Assembly (NCBI GenBank): GCA_012033595.1
Contig: JAAUQL010000003.1
Location: 45,152 to 109,151, forward strand
DNA from: Cyclobacteriaceae bacterium
Lineage (GTDB): Bacteria; Bacteroidota; Bacteroidia; Cytophagales; Cyclobacteriaceae
Reading direction: 5' to 3'
Length of the DNA: 64,000 bases
Shown: in pieces, positions 18,121 through 27,336 of the stretch
Layout of the letters: the number at the start of each line of letters is the position of its first letter
Position numbering within the stretch: the first letter of the stretch is position 1
The notes under the pieces: model-generated
Told to the model about the DNA's origin: nothing
What the model saw: only the letters and a program-made list of their open reading frames with translations
The model's database searches: none
Made by a program: the position numbers and the translations under genes

Positions 18121-18801
18121 TTATAATAATTTATCCATGTCCCTGATCAAAATCCTCCTTCTGTCAAAATTGATGATATTCTTTTCTTTCAGTTCGTTGA
18201 GAATGGTCGTCACAGTCTGGCGGCTGGTGCCGGTAAGTGCCGCAATATCTTTATGGGTCAGATAGTTTTTAATCATGGTTTCGAAGCCAATTTTTTTTCC
18301 TTTTTCACTAGCCCAATCCTTCAGGAATTCCACGATTCGGGTTCTTGAGTCTTTGAAGACCAGAGACTCCACCTTTCGCTCCAGTTTTTTGATCCTTAGC
18401 CCCAGCAATTTGTATATTTTTAGGTTCAGGGCCTTGTTGTGAGCCATTAGCTCTTTCATGTCGTCTATATTCATCGGGCAGATGGTGGTTCCTTCGTCCA
18501 TCGCCTGAGCAAAGTCGCTTCTTTTTTCCTGACCGATCAGAGCCAATTCGCCAAAAATCTCCCCAGGCGCCAATATGGCTTTGGTCACTTCGCGGCCATC
18601 TTCGGTGTAGCTTCCTATTTTCACCCTACCGCTTGCCACCAGAAATATCTGGTCAGATTTCTCATCTTCAAAATAGATGAAGGCCTCCTTTTTAAATTTG
18701 TTTATAGAATGCTTTTCGGCCATTGAAGGAACCTTGTGAGGGCATAGAATATTATATAAGTCAATATCCTCGAAATACCAGATGTTTCCTTGATTGCTCA
18801 T
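18121..18801 (-). CDS. Crp/Fnr family transcriptional regulator
   Basis: A 226-residue regulator. The N-terminal half is a cyclic-nucleotide-binding beta-roll (IFLVASGRVKIGSYTEDGREVTKAILAPGEIFGELALIG). A dimerisation helix and a C-terminal helix-turn-helix follow (LTHKDIAALTGTSRQTVTTILNELKEK). No FNR-type iron-sulfur cysteine cluster is visible. I preferred the start at 18801 (MSNQGNIWYF) to the ATG at 18846; neither has a clear ribosome-binding site. The gene stands alone, and the long spacer upstream may carry its control region. Confidence 0.9.
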   Translation of the reverse strand: MSNQGNIWYFEDIDLYNILCPHKVPSMAEKHSINKFKKEAFIYFEDEKSDQIFLVASGRVKIGSYTEDGREVTKAILAPGEIFGELALIGQEKRSDFAQAMDEGTTICPMNIDDMKELMAHNKALNLKIYKLLGLRIKKLERKVESLVFKDSRTRIVEFLKDWASEKGKKIGFETMIKNYLTHKDIAALTGTSRQTVTTILNELKEKNIINFDRRRILIRDMDKLL

Positions 18802-18846
18802 TGGTAAAGTTATTTGTACAGAAAGTAAATTTACTGATAAATTCAC

Positions 18847-19407
18847 CTTACGCGACTTTTCTGGATTTTAAATATAACAGCACTACGCTGCTGGCCCGGA
18901 GTGGCGAAGTAGCATATGATGTTCGGTTTGTATTATATTTTTTTGGTTTTAAAGGCTGACGAGCCTGTTAATAAAATCATGATCAGCGCCAGAGGGAAAT
19001 GAGGTAGCATAAAAGCACACTCAGGTTTTTTTAAAAGCACAATATGTAAAGATGTTTTAAGAATACAACACCTTGGTTATGAGCACTATTGAGTATGAAA
19101 CAAGGATACGAAATATTTTGCCAGGCGCTATCCTACTTCGGGGTTGCCATTCCGGAAGAGATGATTGCTTTCTTCATCCGGAATGCATCCCCCATGTACA
19201 CTTTGATTGCTGAATGTGCAAATTGCGTGTAGCTGACTCAACTCTAAGAGAAAAATTTTCATTAAGGCAAAAAACCCTTTAAAATCAGCCTAAATGGCAA
19301 AAACAGATTAATATCATCAGAAAGGATGACCATAATCATATTTTGCCCCACATAAAATAGGGAGTTTTGTGACCCCATAAGGATAATTATTTCAATCAAT
19401 ATTAATT
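18847..19407. other. 560-bp divergent intergenic region with hairpin and possible short ORF
   Basis: Lies between the Crp/Fnr gene and the methylmalonyl-CoA operon. It contains an imperfect 11-bp inverted repeat (TGC-C-ATTCCGGA 19145-19156 with TCCGGAATGCA 19177-19187) inside a 45-codon frame at 19095-19232. The rest is AT-rich without recognisable genes. It is unusually long for this gene-dense window. Confidence 0.5.
19095..19232 (+). CDS. Possible 45-residue protein, unrecognised
   Basis: An ATG-to-TAG frame of 45 residues beginning MKQGYEIFCQALSYFGVAI and containing EEMIAFFIRNASPM. The composition is protein-like, and it resembles the first helices of Crp-type proteins, so it could be a decayed remnant. 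No ribosome-binding site or homology is evident. A hairpin overlaps it. Weak support only. Confidence 0.2.
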   Translation: MKQGYEIFCQALSYFGVAIPEEMIAFFIRNASPMYTLIAECANCV

Positions 19408-19818
19408 ATGAACGCAACACATATCGAGCATTTGGGAATTGCCGTGGCAAATCTCGAAGAATCTATCAGGTACTATGAAGATGTACTGGGTTTGAAGTGC
19501 TATTCGGTCGAAGAAGTAAAAGACCAGAAGGTGAAAACAGCCTTTTTCATGGTTGGCCAAACCAAGATCGAATTGCTGGAATCTACCTCGCCAGACGGGC
19601 CAATAGGCAAATTTATAGAGAAAAAAGGTCAGGGCATTCATCATATTGCCTTTGCCGTAGAGGGGCTTCAGGAATCATTGGATGAGATCAAGGCCAAAGG
19701 TGTGCAGCTCATCGATGAAAAACCTCGGGCAGGTGCAGAAGGGCTCAATATCGCGTTTTTGCATCCCAAATCGACCCATGGCGTTTTGACTGAATTGTGT
19801 GAAAATCCAAACAAATAA
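19408..19818 (+). CDS. mce: Methylmalonyl-CoA epimerase
   Basis: A 136-residue protein of the vicinal-oxygen-chelate fold with two beta-alpha-beta-beta-beta modules. The metal ligands of the family are readable: His in HIEHLGIAV, Glu in KIELLES, His in GIHHIAFAV and Glu in LTELCE. It interconverts (R)- and (S)-methylmalonyl-CoA. It is the first gene of a five-gene operon whose other members form a Na+-pumping decarboxylase, placing it directly in the succinate/propionate pathway. Confidence 0.95.
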   Translation: MNATHIEHLGIAVANLEESIRYYEDVLGLKCYSVEEVKDQKVKTAFFMVGQTKIELLESTSPDGPIGKFIEKKGQGIHHIAFAVEGLQESLDEIKAKGVQLIDEKPRAGAEGLNIAFLHPKSTHGVLTELCENPNK

Positions 19819-19839
19819 GATATAACCATTAGGATTGTT

Positions 19840-21399
19840 ATGAAAAATCAGGATAAAGTAAAAGAACTAATAGAAAAACGGGTAGAAGCTCGTCTTGGCG
19901 GTGGTGAGAAGAGAATTGCTTCTCAACATGAGAAAGGAAAATTTACCGCAAGGGAAAGAATTGAAATGCTGCTTGACGAAAACAGCTTCGAAGAGTACGA
20001 CATGTTTGTGACCCATCGTACCAAATCATTTGGCATGGACAAACAGCAGTTTTTGTCAGATGGCGTGGTTACAGGTCATGGCACCATCGACGGACGCGTG
20101 GTCTATGTTTTCTCCCAGGATTTTACGGTTTTTGGAGGTTCCCTTTCAGAGACTTTTGCCAATAAAATATGTAAGGTGATGGATCAGGCCATGAAAGTTG
20201 GCGCACCATTGATCGGTCTCAACGACAGTGGCGGAGCCAGGATTCAGGAAGGGGTTCGCAGCCTTGCAGGATATGCCGAAATTTTCCAGCGCAACATCAT
20301 GGCCAGTGGGGTAATTCCACAGATCTCTGCCATTTATGGCCCATGCGCAGGGGGCGCAGTTTATAGCCCGGCATTGACTGACTTTATCGTGATGAGCGAT
20401 AAGTCGAGCTATATGTTTGTGACGGGCCCCAAAGTAGTGAAAACCGTAACCGGCGAAGACATCACTACCGAAGACCTCGGCGGAGCCAACATGCATTCTA
20501 CTAAGTCTGGTGTGTCGCACTTTTTGGCAAATGACGAAGAAGAAGGAATGTTGCTCATCCGAAAGCTGTTGAGCTACCTGCCATCAAACAACCTGGAGGA
20601 GCCCCCGATCATCGAAAACAATGATCCGATTGACAGGGTTTCGGATTCGCTCAACGAGATTATCCCCGAAAACCCAAACAAGCCTTATGATGTCACCGAC
20701 GTGATCCATACCATCGCAGATGAGAATGAATTTTTTGAAGTACAGCGCAACTATGCCAAGAATATTGTGATCGGTTTTGCCCGCTTCAACGGCGCTCCCG
20801 TCGGTATCGTCGCCAACCAGCCTTCATATCTGGCCGGTGTGCTCGATATCAATGCTTCGCGCAAAGCAGCCCGGTTTGTGCGGTTTTGCGATGCCTTCAA
20901 CGTTCCCATCGTTACCCTTGTAGATGTTCCGGGCTTTTTGCCAGGCAGCAGTCAGGAGATCGGCGGCATCATCATTCACGGAGCCAAGCTGCTTTTTGCC
21001 TATGGCGAAGCAACTGTTCCGAAAGTGACCATTACCCTGCGTAAATCTTATGGTGGCGCACACGATGTGATGAGTTGCAAGCAGTTGCGTGGCGACATCA
21101 ACTATGCATGGCCTACTGCCGAAATAGCCGTAATGGGTGCCAAAGGAGCCGTAGAAGTACTCGAGGGCAGAAAAATCAGCGAGATTGCAGATGCCGACGA
21201 AAGGTCGAAATACATCATGGAAAAGGAATCGGAATATGAAACCAAGTTTGCCAATCCCTACCAGGCTGCCAAATACGGCTTTATCGATGATATCATCGAG
21301 CCAAGGAATACCCGTTTCAGGGTGATCAGGGCACTGCAAACATTGGCCACCAAAAAGGATCATAATCCACCAAAGAAACATTCAAATATCCCACTCTAA
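19840..21399 (+). CDS. mmdA: Methylmalonyl-CoA decarboxylase / acyl-CoA carboxylase carboxyltransferase subunit
   Basis: A 519-residue carboxyltransferase with two crotonase-like domains. Family motifs include [22 protein letters not shown], the oxyanion-hole glycines in [11 protein letters not shown] and [13 protein letters not shown], and in the second half [10 protein letters not shown] and [18 protein letters not shown]. It moves the carboxyl group between methylmalonyl-CoA and the biotin carrier. It could also serve in propionyl-CoA carboxylase, but the following oadG, biotin-carrier and membrane beta-subunit genes, and the absence of a biotin carboxylase gene, favour the Na+-pumping decarboxylase. 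Confidence 0.93.
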   Translation: MKNQDKVKELIEKRVEARLGGGEKRIASQHEKGKFTARERIEMLLDENSFEEYDMFVTHRTKSFGMDKQQFLSDGVVTGHGTIDGRVVYVFSQDFTVFGGSLSETFANKICKVMDQAMKVGAPLIGLNDSGGARIQEGVRSLAGYAEIFQRNIMASGVIPQISAIYGPCAGGAVYSPALTDFIVMSDKSSYMFVTGPKVVKTVTGEDITTEDLGGANMHSTKSGVSHFLANDEEEGMLLIRKLLSYLPSNNLEEPPIIENNDPIDRVSDSLNEIIPENPNKPYDVTDVIHTIADENEFFEVQRNYAKNIVIGFARFNGAPVGIVANQPSYLAGVLDINASRKAARFVRFCDAFNVPIVTLVDVPGFLPGSSQEIGGIIIHGAKLLFAYGEATVPKVTITLRKSYGGAHDVMSCKQLRGDINYAWPTAEIAVMGAKGAVEVLEGRKISEIADADERSKYIMEKESEYETKFANPYQAAKYGFIDDIIEPRNTRFRVIRALQTLATKKDHNPPKKHSNIPL

Positions 21400-21411
21400 A
21401 ATTATCGATAT

Positions 21412-21783
21412 ATGTATTTATTAGGAGAGGTAGTTTTCGATATATCCAAGATCACAGCGGCAGATACCACCCTGGCCACTGTGGGGTATATCATCGTCTT
21501 TGCCGCTTTGATCACACTTTATTTTGTTTTTCAATATGTGCCTGTTTTGCTCAATGCCATCAGCGCCAAAAAGGAAAAGAAAGAAACAGAAAAAGATAAA
21601 AAGACGGAAGTAGTGGTATCGGGCGAGGTGACTGCGGCCATCAGTACGGCATTGCACCTATATTTCAATGATTTGCACGACGACGAAAAGACGGTGCTTA
21701 CCATTTCAAAAATATCCAAACGGTACTCACCATGGAGTTCAAAAATTTACAATGTAACAACGGGTCTTAATAGAAGATTTTAA
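21412..21783 (+). CDS. OadG-type decarboxylase gamma subunit
   Basis: A 123-residue protein with one membrane helix near the N-terminus (TLATVGYIIVFAALITLYFVFQYV), a Lys/Glu-rich linker (KKEKKETEKDKK) and a C-terminal soluble segment ending ISKRYSPWSSKIYN. This is the architecture of gamma/delta subunits that anchor the carboxyltransferase to the membrane pump. It starts 12 bp after mmdA and ends 4 bp before the biotin carrier. Sequence conservation in the family is low, so the call leans on architecture and position. Confidence 0.8.
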   Translation: MYLLGEVVFDISKITAADTTLATVGYIIVFAALITLYFVFQYVPVLLNAISAKKEKKETEKDKKTEVVVSGEVTAAISTALHLYFNDLHDDEKTVLTISKISKRYSPWSSKIYNVTTGLNRRF

Positions 21784-21787
21784 AAAT

Positions 21788-22204
21788 ATGAAAAAGTTCA
21801 AATTCACAATTCGAGGAAATGAATATGAAGTACATATCAATTCCTTCGAAGATAATATTGCAGAGATAGATGTCAATGGTTCTGTTTATCAGGTTGAGCT
21901 TGCCGAAGAGGTAAAAACCACCAAAACGCCTAAGTTGGTGCGTTCCACTCCGGCCGCCACCAAAGTAGAAAAGCTCAAGCCGGCCACCAGCCTTAGCAAG
22001 GTGGAGGCTCCGCTGCCTGGCACCATTTTCAAAATCAAGGTAAAAGAGGGAGATCCGGTCAAAAAAGGACAAGTGATCATGATATTAGAGGCCATGAAAA
22101 TGGAAAACAATATACTGGCCGAAAAAGACGGAATAATGAATAAAATCCTTGTTGCTGAAGGAAATGCGGTATTGCAGGGAGATATTTTAGGTGAAATCGA
22201 ATAA
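21788..22204 (+). CDS. Biotin carboxyl carrier protein of the decarboxylase
   Basis: A 138-residue biotin carrier. The C-terminal ~75 residues form the biotinyl domain, with EAMKMEN carrying the modified lysine, preceded by APLPGTIFKIKVKEGDPVKKGQ. The N-terminal half starts with a small beta domain (KFTIRGNEYEVHINS) and a basic, proline-containing linker (TKTPKLVRSTPAATK). It shuttles carboxyl groups from the carboxyltransferase to the membrane beta subunit encoded next. Confidence 0.95.
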   Translation: MKKFKFTIRGNEYEVHINSFEDNIAEIDVNGSVYQVELAEEVKTTKTPKLVRSTPAATKVEKLKPATSLSKVEAPLPGTIFKIKVKEGDPVKKGQVIMILEAMKMENNILAEKDGIMNKILVAEGNAVLQGDILGEIE

Positions 22205-22211
22205 ATTTCTC

Positions 22212-23552
22212 ATGAAAAAATTAATCACAGTAATAGGAATCGTTGCGATTCTTTCGATTGTATGGTCCTTCTTCTTAAAAGACAATGCCGTAGCACAAGA
22301 CAACAGCACGGGCAGTCAGATTGAGCATGTAGAGGCTATACCTGCCACAGCCAGTGCACAAGAACATGATCACAGTGTATTTGGAGGGGTGAAAAAGTTT
22401 ATGACTTATACAGGTTTTACCAACGTCACCTGGGGCCATGCCACTATGATCGTGGTGGGACTTGTGTTTATATTTCTGGCCGTTAAGTATGATTATGAGC
22501 CGCTGCTGCTGGTACCCATTGGCACCGGTATCTTAATCGGCAATATACCTTTCGTGCTCGATGCCGGCCTGCAGGTGGGAATATATGAAACAGGCAGTGT
22601 ACTCAACTACTTGTACTTTGGTGTGGTAAAAGGCATTTACCCTCCACTGATATTTTTGGGCATTGGAGCCATGACAGATTTTTCTTCGCTTATCAGCAAT
22701 CCTAAATTGGTACTGTTGGGGGCTGCGGCTCAGCTCGGTATTTTTGCCACTTTCCTCGGCGCTCTGGCACTTGGATTTGCAGCACCCGAAGCAGGCGCTA
22801 TCGGAATAATCGGTGGAGCAGATGGCCCTACGGCTATCTTTTTGTCTTCGAAACTGGCTAACGGAATCAACATATTGTCGGATGGCACTACGGTGAAAAA
22901 TCTCATTGGCCCTATTGCCATCGCTGCCTATTCGTATATGGCTTTGGTTCCGGTCATTCAGCCGCCTATCATGAAGTTGCTTACTTCCCAAAAGGAAAGG
23001 AAAATAAGAATGAAACCACCAAGAGCGGTATCGAAAGTAGAAAAAATCATGTTCCCCATTATCGGCTTACTGCTTACTACCTTCATTTCTCCAAGTGCAC
23101 TACCCCTTTTGGGTATGCTCTTCTTCGGAAATATTCTGAAGGAATCTGGCGTCACCGAGCGATTGGCCAATACAGCCAGAAACTCGCTCATCGATATAGT
23201 TACTATACTTTTGGGCTTGACTGTAGGCGCATCGACACAAGCCGATGTATTCCTCACCTCTGAGTCTATGTTGATATTCGTACTGGGAGCCTTGTCATTT
23301 ATGGTGGCGACTGCCGGTGGATTGCTTTTCGCCAAATTCATGAATCTCTTCCTGAAAGATGGCAATAAGATCAATCCATTGATAGGTGCGGCCGGTGTAT
23401 CGGCTGTGCCAGATAGTGCGCGTGTGGCACAATTGGAAGGTCTCAAGGCCGATCCGACCAACCACTTGCTCATGCATGCCATGGCGCCCAACGTGTCTGG
23501 TGTAATCGGTTCTGCTGTTGCAGCAGGTATTCTGCTCAGCTTTCTGGCATAG
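22212..23552 (+). CDS. Sodium ion-translocating decarboxylase beta subunit
   Basis: A polytopic membrane protein of about 446 residues from the ATG at 22212. I prefer this to the GTG at 22191, which overlaps the previous gene. After a signal-like first helix and a ~45-residue polar stretch come many hydrophobic helices, with conserved loops GIYPPLIFLGIGAMTDFSS, GIIGGADGPTAIF (the re-entrant Na+-site region of OadB) and GVSAVPDSARVAQ. It decarboxylates carboxybiotin and exports Na+. Last gene of the operon; a strong terminator follows. Confidence 0.95.
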   Translation: MKKLITVIGIVAILSIVWSFFLKDNAVAQDNSTGSQIEHVEAIPATASAQEHDHSVFGGVKKFMTYTGFTNVTWGHATMIVVGLVFIFLAVKYDYEPLLLVPIGTGILIGNIPFVLDAGLQVGIYETGSVLNYLYFGVVKGIYPPLIFLGIGAMTDFSSLISNPKLVLLGAAAQLGIFATFLGALALGFAAPEAGAIGIIGGADGPTAIFLSSKLANGINILSDGTTVKNLIGPIAIAAYSYMALVPVIQPPIMKLLTSQKERKIRMKPPRAVSKVEKIMFPIIGLLLTTFISPSALPLLGMLFFGNILKESGVTERLANTARNSLIDIVTILLGLTVGASTQADVFLTSESMLIFVLGALSFMVATAGGLLFAKFMNLFLKDGNKINPLIGAAGVSAVPDSARVAQLEGLKADPTNHLLMHAMAPNVSGVIGSAVAAGILLSFLA

Positions 23553-23574
23553 TCTTCAGAAAGATCATTTAACA

Positions 23575-23603
23575 GGCCGGGACTTTCCCGGCCATTTTTT
23601 TTG
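23575..23603 (+). terminator. Terminator of the methylmalonyl-CoA decarboxylase operon
   Basis: An eight-base-pair GC-rich stem (GGCCGGGA 23575-23582 with TCCCGGCC 23586-23593), a three-base loop and a T-rich tail. Confidence 0.93.
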
Positions 23604-23618
23604 TCGCTAAAAATGGCT

Positions 23619-24086
23619 TTAGGGCAAGTCTGGAAAGCGAGTGACAAATTCACTTTTTTTGCCTTCATAGTCCATTCGGCAAATCAACAGTTCCAGGCCA
23701 TTGGTAATCACCAAATAGCGGGCCTTGTAGTGCTGGTTGTATGCCGATAGCTGATCCATGGTTTTCTGGGTTAATTTCACCTTTATTGATTTGCATTCTA
23801 CAACCAGAAAAATATTTCCTGCGCGATCGTAAACAACCACATCACTTCGTTTCTGCATGCTGTTTAAGCTCAAACCATCCTCTACTGCAATTAGAGATCT
23901 CGGATATTTTAATTCATTGACCATAAAATGGACAAGGTGTTGCCTGATCCACTCCTCGGCTGTCAGCACGATATATTTTTTTCTTATAATATCAAAGATG
24001 GTCGTTTTACCGCTTTCTTTTTTTAGTTTCAGTTCACACGGCGGAAAAATAAAATCATCCATCTTCAGTTGCTTTTTCGCTGTCAA
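23619..24086 (-). CDS. HsdR N-terminal-type (PD-(D/E)xK) domain protein
   Basis: A 155-residue stand-alone domain resembling the N-terminal nuclease domain of type I restriction R subunits. The readable core is KRSDVVVYDRAGNIFLVVECKS, giving the Asp and the Glu-x-Lys of the PD-(D/E)xK fold. The upstream helix EEWIRQHLVHFMVNELKYP is also family-typical. There is no helicase domain and no specificity or methyltransferase gene nearby, so it is not a restriction system. Such single-domain proteins are widespread in Bacteroidota with unknown function. Confidence 0.8.
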   Translation of the reverse strand: MTAKKQLKMDDFIFPPCELKLKKESGKTTIFDIIRKKYIVLTAEEWIRQHLVHFMVNELKYPRSLIAVEDGLSLNSMQKRSDVVVYDRAGNIFLVVECKSIKVKLTQKTMDQLSAYNQHYKARYLVITNGLELLICRMDYEGKKSEFVTRFPDLP

Positions 24087-24177
24087 AATTAACTAAGTCG
24101 GTCTGATTAAAACAGGGTATTCTATTGATTCTTCCTCACCAAATGCATTTCTTTGGCATTGTATAATTCTGTGCATC

Positions 24178-25968
24178 ATGATCCCCCAAAGCTTCCAACC
24201 CTGGTTTGTCATAGCCATTGTTTTTATTATATTCCTTTTAATTTATAAGGAATACATCACTGCTTCCGTAAGTTTTTTGATGGCTGTTTTGGTTTTTTCC
24301 ATTACCGGAATACTCACACCCAGCGAGGTGCTGTCCGGGTTTTCCAACCAATCGATCGCCAGCATCCTTATGCTTATCCTTATCACCACCGGATTAAGAA
24401 AAAACTTTCAACTGGAAAACCTGTTTGATGCTGTGTTTAAGAGCGCAAAGACCTATCGCGGATTCCTGCTGAGGATGATGAGTCAGGTGGCTTTGCTTAG
24501 CTCCGTGATCAACAATACCCCAGTAGTGGCGCTGATGACCCCTTATGTGGTTGACTGGGGTAAAAAAAACAATATTTCCCCGTCAAAGCTACTCATCCCC
24601 TTGTCATATGCCACCATATTAGGTGGCATGGTTACCATCATTGGCACATCTACTACCCTGGTACTCAATGGGTTTTTACTGGATAATCAATTGCCCACCC
24701 TGCTTTTCGAAGATTTGCTCACCATCGGACTGACGGTTACGGTGTCCGGTATATTTTTTATCTTTTTTGTCGGCCATAGTTTGCTACCTGATCATAAAGA
24801 TGTGTTGAAAACCTACCATGAAAACAAACGCGAGTACATAGCCGAAACCAGGATACTGCCCCATTCCAAACTGATTGGAAAAAACCTGATTGAAGCCGGT
24901 CTGCGAAACTTAAAAGGGGTGTACCTGGTCGAGATATTGCGCGGGTCAAAAATGATTTCGCCAGTCGGACCCGACGAAGTGCTGGAAGAGGGTGATATAT
25001 TGTTTTTTGCAGGCAAGACGGATAATATTGTCGATTTGATCAATTCTGACCTGGGAATTGACCTGCCCACCACTGCGCGATCATTCGACAACGACAAGGC
25101 GGAAATAGTAGAGGCTGTATTGAACAATTTCTCCAGCCTGATCAACAAGACAGTGAGAAGCAGCGATTTTAGAAACAGGTACAATGCAGCAATTGTGGCC
25201 ATTCACCGCAATGGTAAGAAGGTAAGTGGTCGTATTGGCGATATTGTGCTACAGACAGGCGATTTACTTTTGCTCTATACGGGCACAGATTTTAGAGACA
25301 GGGTAGAGATTTACAGAGACCTCTTTGTGGTTTCAAAACTCAGAGACATCGTAAAACCCGGCATGAAAAAAATATATGCTTTACTGCTCATGGGAATTTG
25401 TGCGCTGTTCCTCCTCATTTTCAGCGAGATTACCCTGTTTCCGGCATTGATGATTATTTTGGGGATTATGATCGTCTTCAATCTCATCACCACACAGGAT
25501 GTGAAACGGGAGCTCGACCTCAATATGATCGCCATTTTGGTCTTTTCGCTTGCTATTGGGCAGGCCATTATCAAAACAGATGCCGGCAATCTGGTCGCCA
25601 CTGGCATTTTAGATCTGCTACAACCATACGGCAATATCGCCATCCTGATTGGCCTGGTTCTTATCACCAACATATTAACATCATTTGTCACCAATGTAGG
25701 AGCAATATCCATAGCTTTTCCCATAGCCATTTCGATCAGCACCAAATTGGGGGTTGATGGCATGCCCTTCTTTCTGGGCATTACCTATGCAGCGTCGGCC
25801 GCATTTCTTACTCCCATTGGCTATCAAACCAACCTGATCGTATTTGGTCCGGGAGGCTATAAATTCAAGGATTTTTTTAAAATAGGCTTGCCCGTTAATT
25901 TGGTGTATATCATTGCTACCCTCTTGGTGATCATATATCGCTATCAGCAAATATTTTTTGATTTGTAG
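24178..25968 (+). CDS. SLC13/DASS-family anion permease with two RCK_C domains
   Basis: A 596-residue transporter: five to six N-terminal membrane helices, a cytoplasmic block of about 200 residues, then the second membrane half. The helix-turn motif with the conserved NTPVVALMTP and GTSTTLVLNG is typical of the DASS/citT group; the second half has the matching TNVGAISIAFPIA and GYQTNLIVFGPGGYKF. The cytoplasmic block contains two TrkA-C (RCK_C) domains, seen in GDILFFAGKTDNIVDL and GDLLLLYTGTDFRDRV. The substrate could be sulfate, a dicarboxylate or another anion. Its last 38 bp overlap the convergent MFS gene. Confidence 0.88.
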   Translation: MIPQSFQPWFVIAIVFIIFLLIYKEYITASVSFLMAVLVFSITGILTPSEVLSGFSNQSIASILMLILITTGLRKNFQLENLFDAVFKSAKTYRGFLLRMMSQVALLSSVINNTPVVALMTPYVVDWGKKNNISPSKLLIPLSYATILGGMVTIIGTSTTLVLNGFLLDNQLPTLLFEDLLTIGLTVTVSGIFFIFFVGHSLLPDHKDVLKTYHENKREYIAETRILPHSKLIGKNLIEAGLRNLKGVYLVEILRGSKMISPVGPDEVLEEGDILFFAGKTDNIVDLINSDLGIDLPTTARSFDNDKAEIVEAVLNNFSSLINKTVRSSDFRNRYNAAIVAIHRNGKKVSGRIGDIVLQTGDLLLLYTGTDFRDRVEIYRDLFVVSKLRDIVKPGMKKIYALLLMGICALFLLIFSEITLFPALMIILGIMIVFNLITTQDVKRELDLNMIAILVFSLAIGQAIIKTDAGNLVATGILDLLQPYGNIAILIGLVLITNILTSFVTNVGAISIAFPIAISISTKLGVDGMPFFLGITYAASAAFLTPIGYQTNLIVFGPGGYKFKDFFKIGLPVNLVYIIATLLVIIYRYQQIFFDL

Positions 25969-27262
25969 CTGACGCATGTCCCCCAGGTATTTTCCCCCTT
26001 AACAAATAAAACAGGCCTATGACAAAAAATATGCTTAAAGCAAGCGTGCTGTTGCGCATGCTCCCAGTCATTTGCTCTACAAGACCATAGGCGAAGGTGC
26101 CGAGCACAATGGAGAATTTCTCGACCACATCGTAAAAGCTAAAATACGAAGTGTAGCCGGAAGTTTGCCCCGGGATCAATTTAGAATAAGTGGCTCTGGA
26201 CAAAGATTGTATCCCCCCCATTACAAAACCCACTACAAAGCCCAGCACATAAAATTGGAAGGCAGTGTGCATGAAGAATGAATAGGCACAAACCATAATC
26301 CAAATCAGCACCATCACTATCAGCGATATTTTGTTTCCTTTCCAGGAAGAAAGCCGTGCAAAAAAGTATGAGCCTGCAATGGCCACCAATTGAATGATGA
26401 GTATAGTCAAAATGAGACTTTGCGCCGGCAAGTGCAACTCACTATCACCAAATAAAGCCGCCAGGTATATTACGGTCTGCACACCCATATTATAAAAAAA
26501 GAAGGCTACCAGGAACAAACGTAAATCACGCAAATTTTTAAGGCTGCCTGCTACATATCGAATCTCACGATACCCTCTCTCCAACAAAGTGGCCATCGGG
26601 GCTTCCACTTTCTTTTCTGCCGGAAGTCTTCGGAAGGTTATTTGAGCAAATCCAAACCACCATATACCCACCAGCACAAAGCTCAGTCTTGTAGCCAAAG
26701 CTTCGCTTACAATGCCAAATAGTTGAGGTTTGGAGATAGCTACCAGGCTGATGACCATCAATATCACACTGCCTGCATATCCCAGGGAAAAACCCCGTGC
26801 ACTTACCAGGTCATACTGGTCGGGAGTGGCAATAATGGGCAGGTAGGCATTGTAAAAAACGATGCTGCCTGCAAAGCCGATGCTGGCCAACACTGCAAAT
26901 AAAATTCCAAACTCAATGTTTTGCCCGGTAAAGAAATACAGCATCATACATGACAGGCTACCAAGGTAGGTAAAGGCTTTCATGAACAATTTTTTCTTGC
27001 CTCCATAGTCTGCAATCCCCGAAAGCAAAGGAGAGAGCACGGCTATGAGCAAAAAGGAAAATGAAATGCTGTATGAATACAAAATAGTATTGCTGAGGTG
27101 CATGCCAAAAAAGCTGACGATTTCTGATCCAAAGGCCTGCCTGGTCACTGCACTGTAGTATATAGGAAAGATGGTGGTGGTGATGACGAGCGAATACACG
27201 GAATTAGCCCAGTCGTACAGACACCAGCCATTGATGGTTCTTTTGTCGTTTTTAATGATCAT
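25931..27262 (-). CDS. MFS transporter, Atg22-like (UMF1 type)
   Basis: About 443 residues with twelve predicted helices. The N-terminus NGWCLYDWANSVYSLVITTTIFPIYY is the hallmark of the bacterial Atg22/UMF1 group, with GIADYGGKKKLFMKAF as the loop 2-3 motif. I chose the ATG at 27262 because it gives the family start (MIIKNDKRTINGWC); longer starts run into the terminator at 27281-27312. The substrate is unknown; relatives are proposed to export amino acids or other small molecules. It overlaps the end of the convergent anion permease by 38 bp. Confidence 0.85.
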   Translation of the reverse strand: MIIKNDKRTINGWCLYDWANSVYSLVITTTIFPIYYSAVTRQAFGSEIVSFFGMHLSNTILYSYSISFSFLLIAVLSPLLSGIADYGGKKKLFMKAFTYLGSLSCMMLYFFTGQNIEFGILFAVLASIGFAGSIVFYNAYLPIIATPDQYDLVSARGFSLGYAGSVILMVISLVAISKPQLFGIVSEALATRLSFVLVGIWWFGFAQITFRRLPAEKKVEAPMATLLERGYREIRYVAGSLKNLRDLRLFLVAFFFYNMGVQTVIYLAALFGDSELHLPAQSLILTILIIQLVAIAGSYFFARLSSWKGNKISLIVMVLIWIMVCAYSFFMHTAFQFYVLGFVVGFVMGGIQSLSRATYSKLIPGQTSGYTSYFSFYDVVEKFSIVLGTFAYGLVEQMTGSMRNSTLALSIFFVIGLFYLLRGKIPGGHASATNQKIFADSDI

Positions 27263-27280
27263 AGCATATTTATTGGGCAT

Positions 27281-27312
27281 AAAAAAAGGAGACCGTTTCA
27301 AGTCTCCTTTCC
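27281..27312 (-). terminator. Terminator of the exbB-exbD operon
   Basis: On the minus strand AAAGGAGAC pairs with GTCTCCTTT across an eight-base loop, followed by a T-run. It lies 25 bp after the last exbD stop. Confidence 0.88.
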
Positions 27313-27336
27313 AATATATAAAATCCTTTTATGATT

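Noticed and set aside
23619..24086. Type I restriction system
   Set aside because: Only an HsdR N-terminal-like domain is present; no helicase, HsdM or HsdS genes are adjacent.
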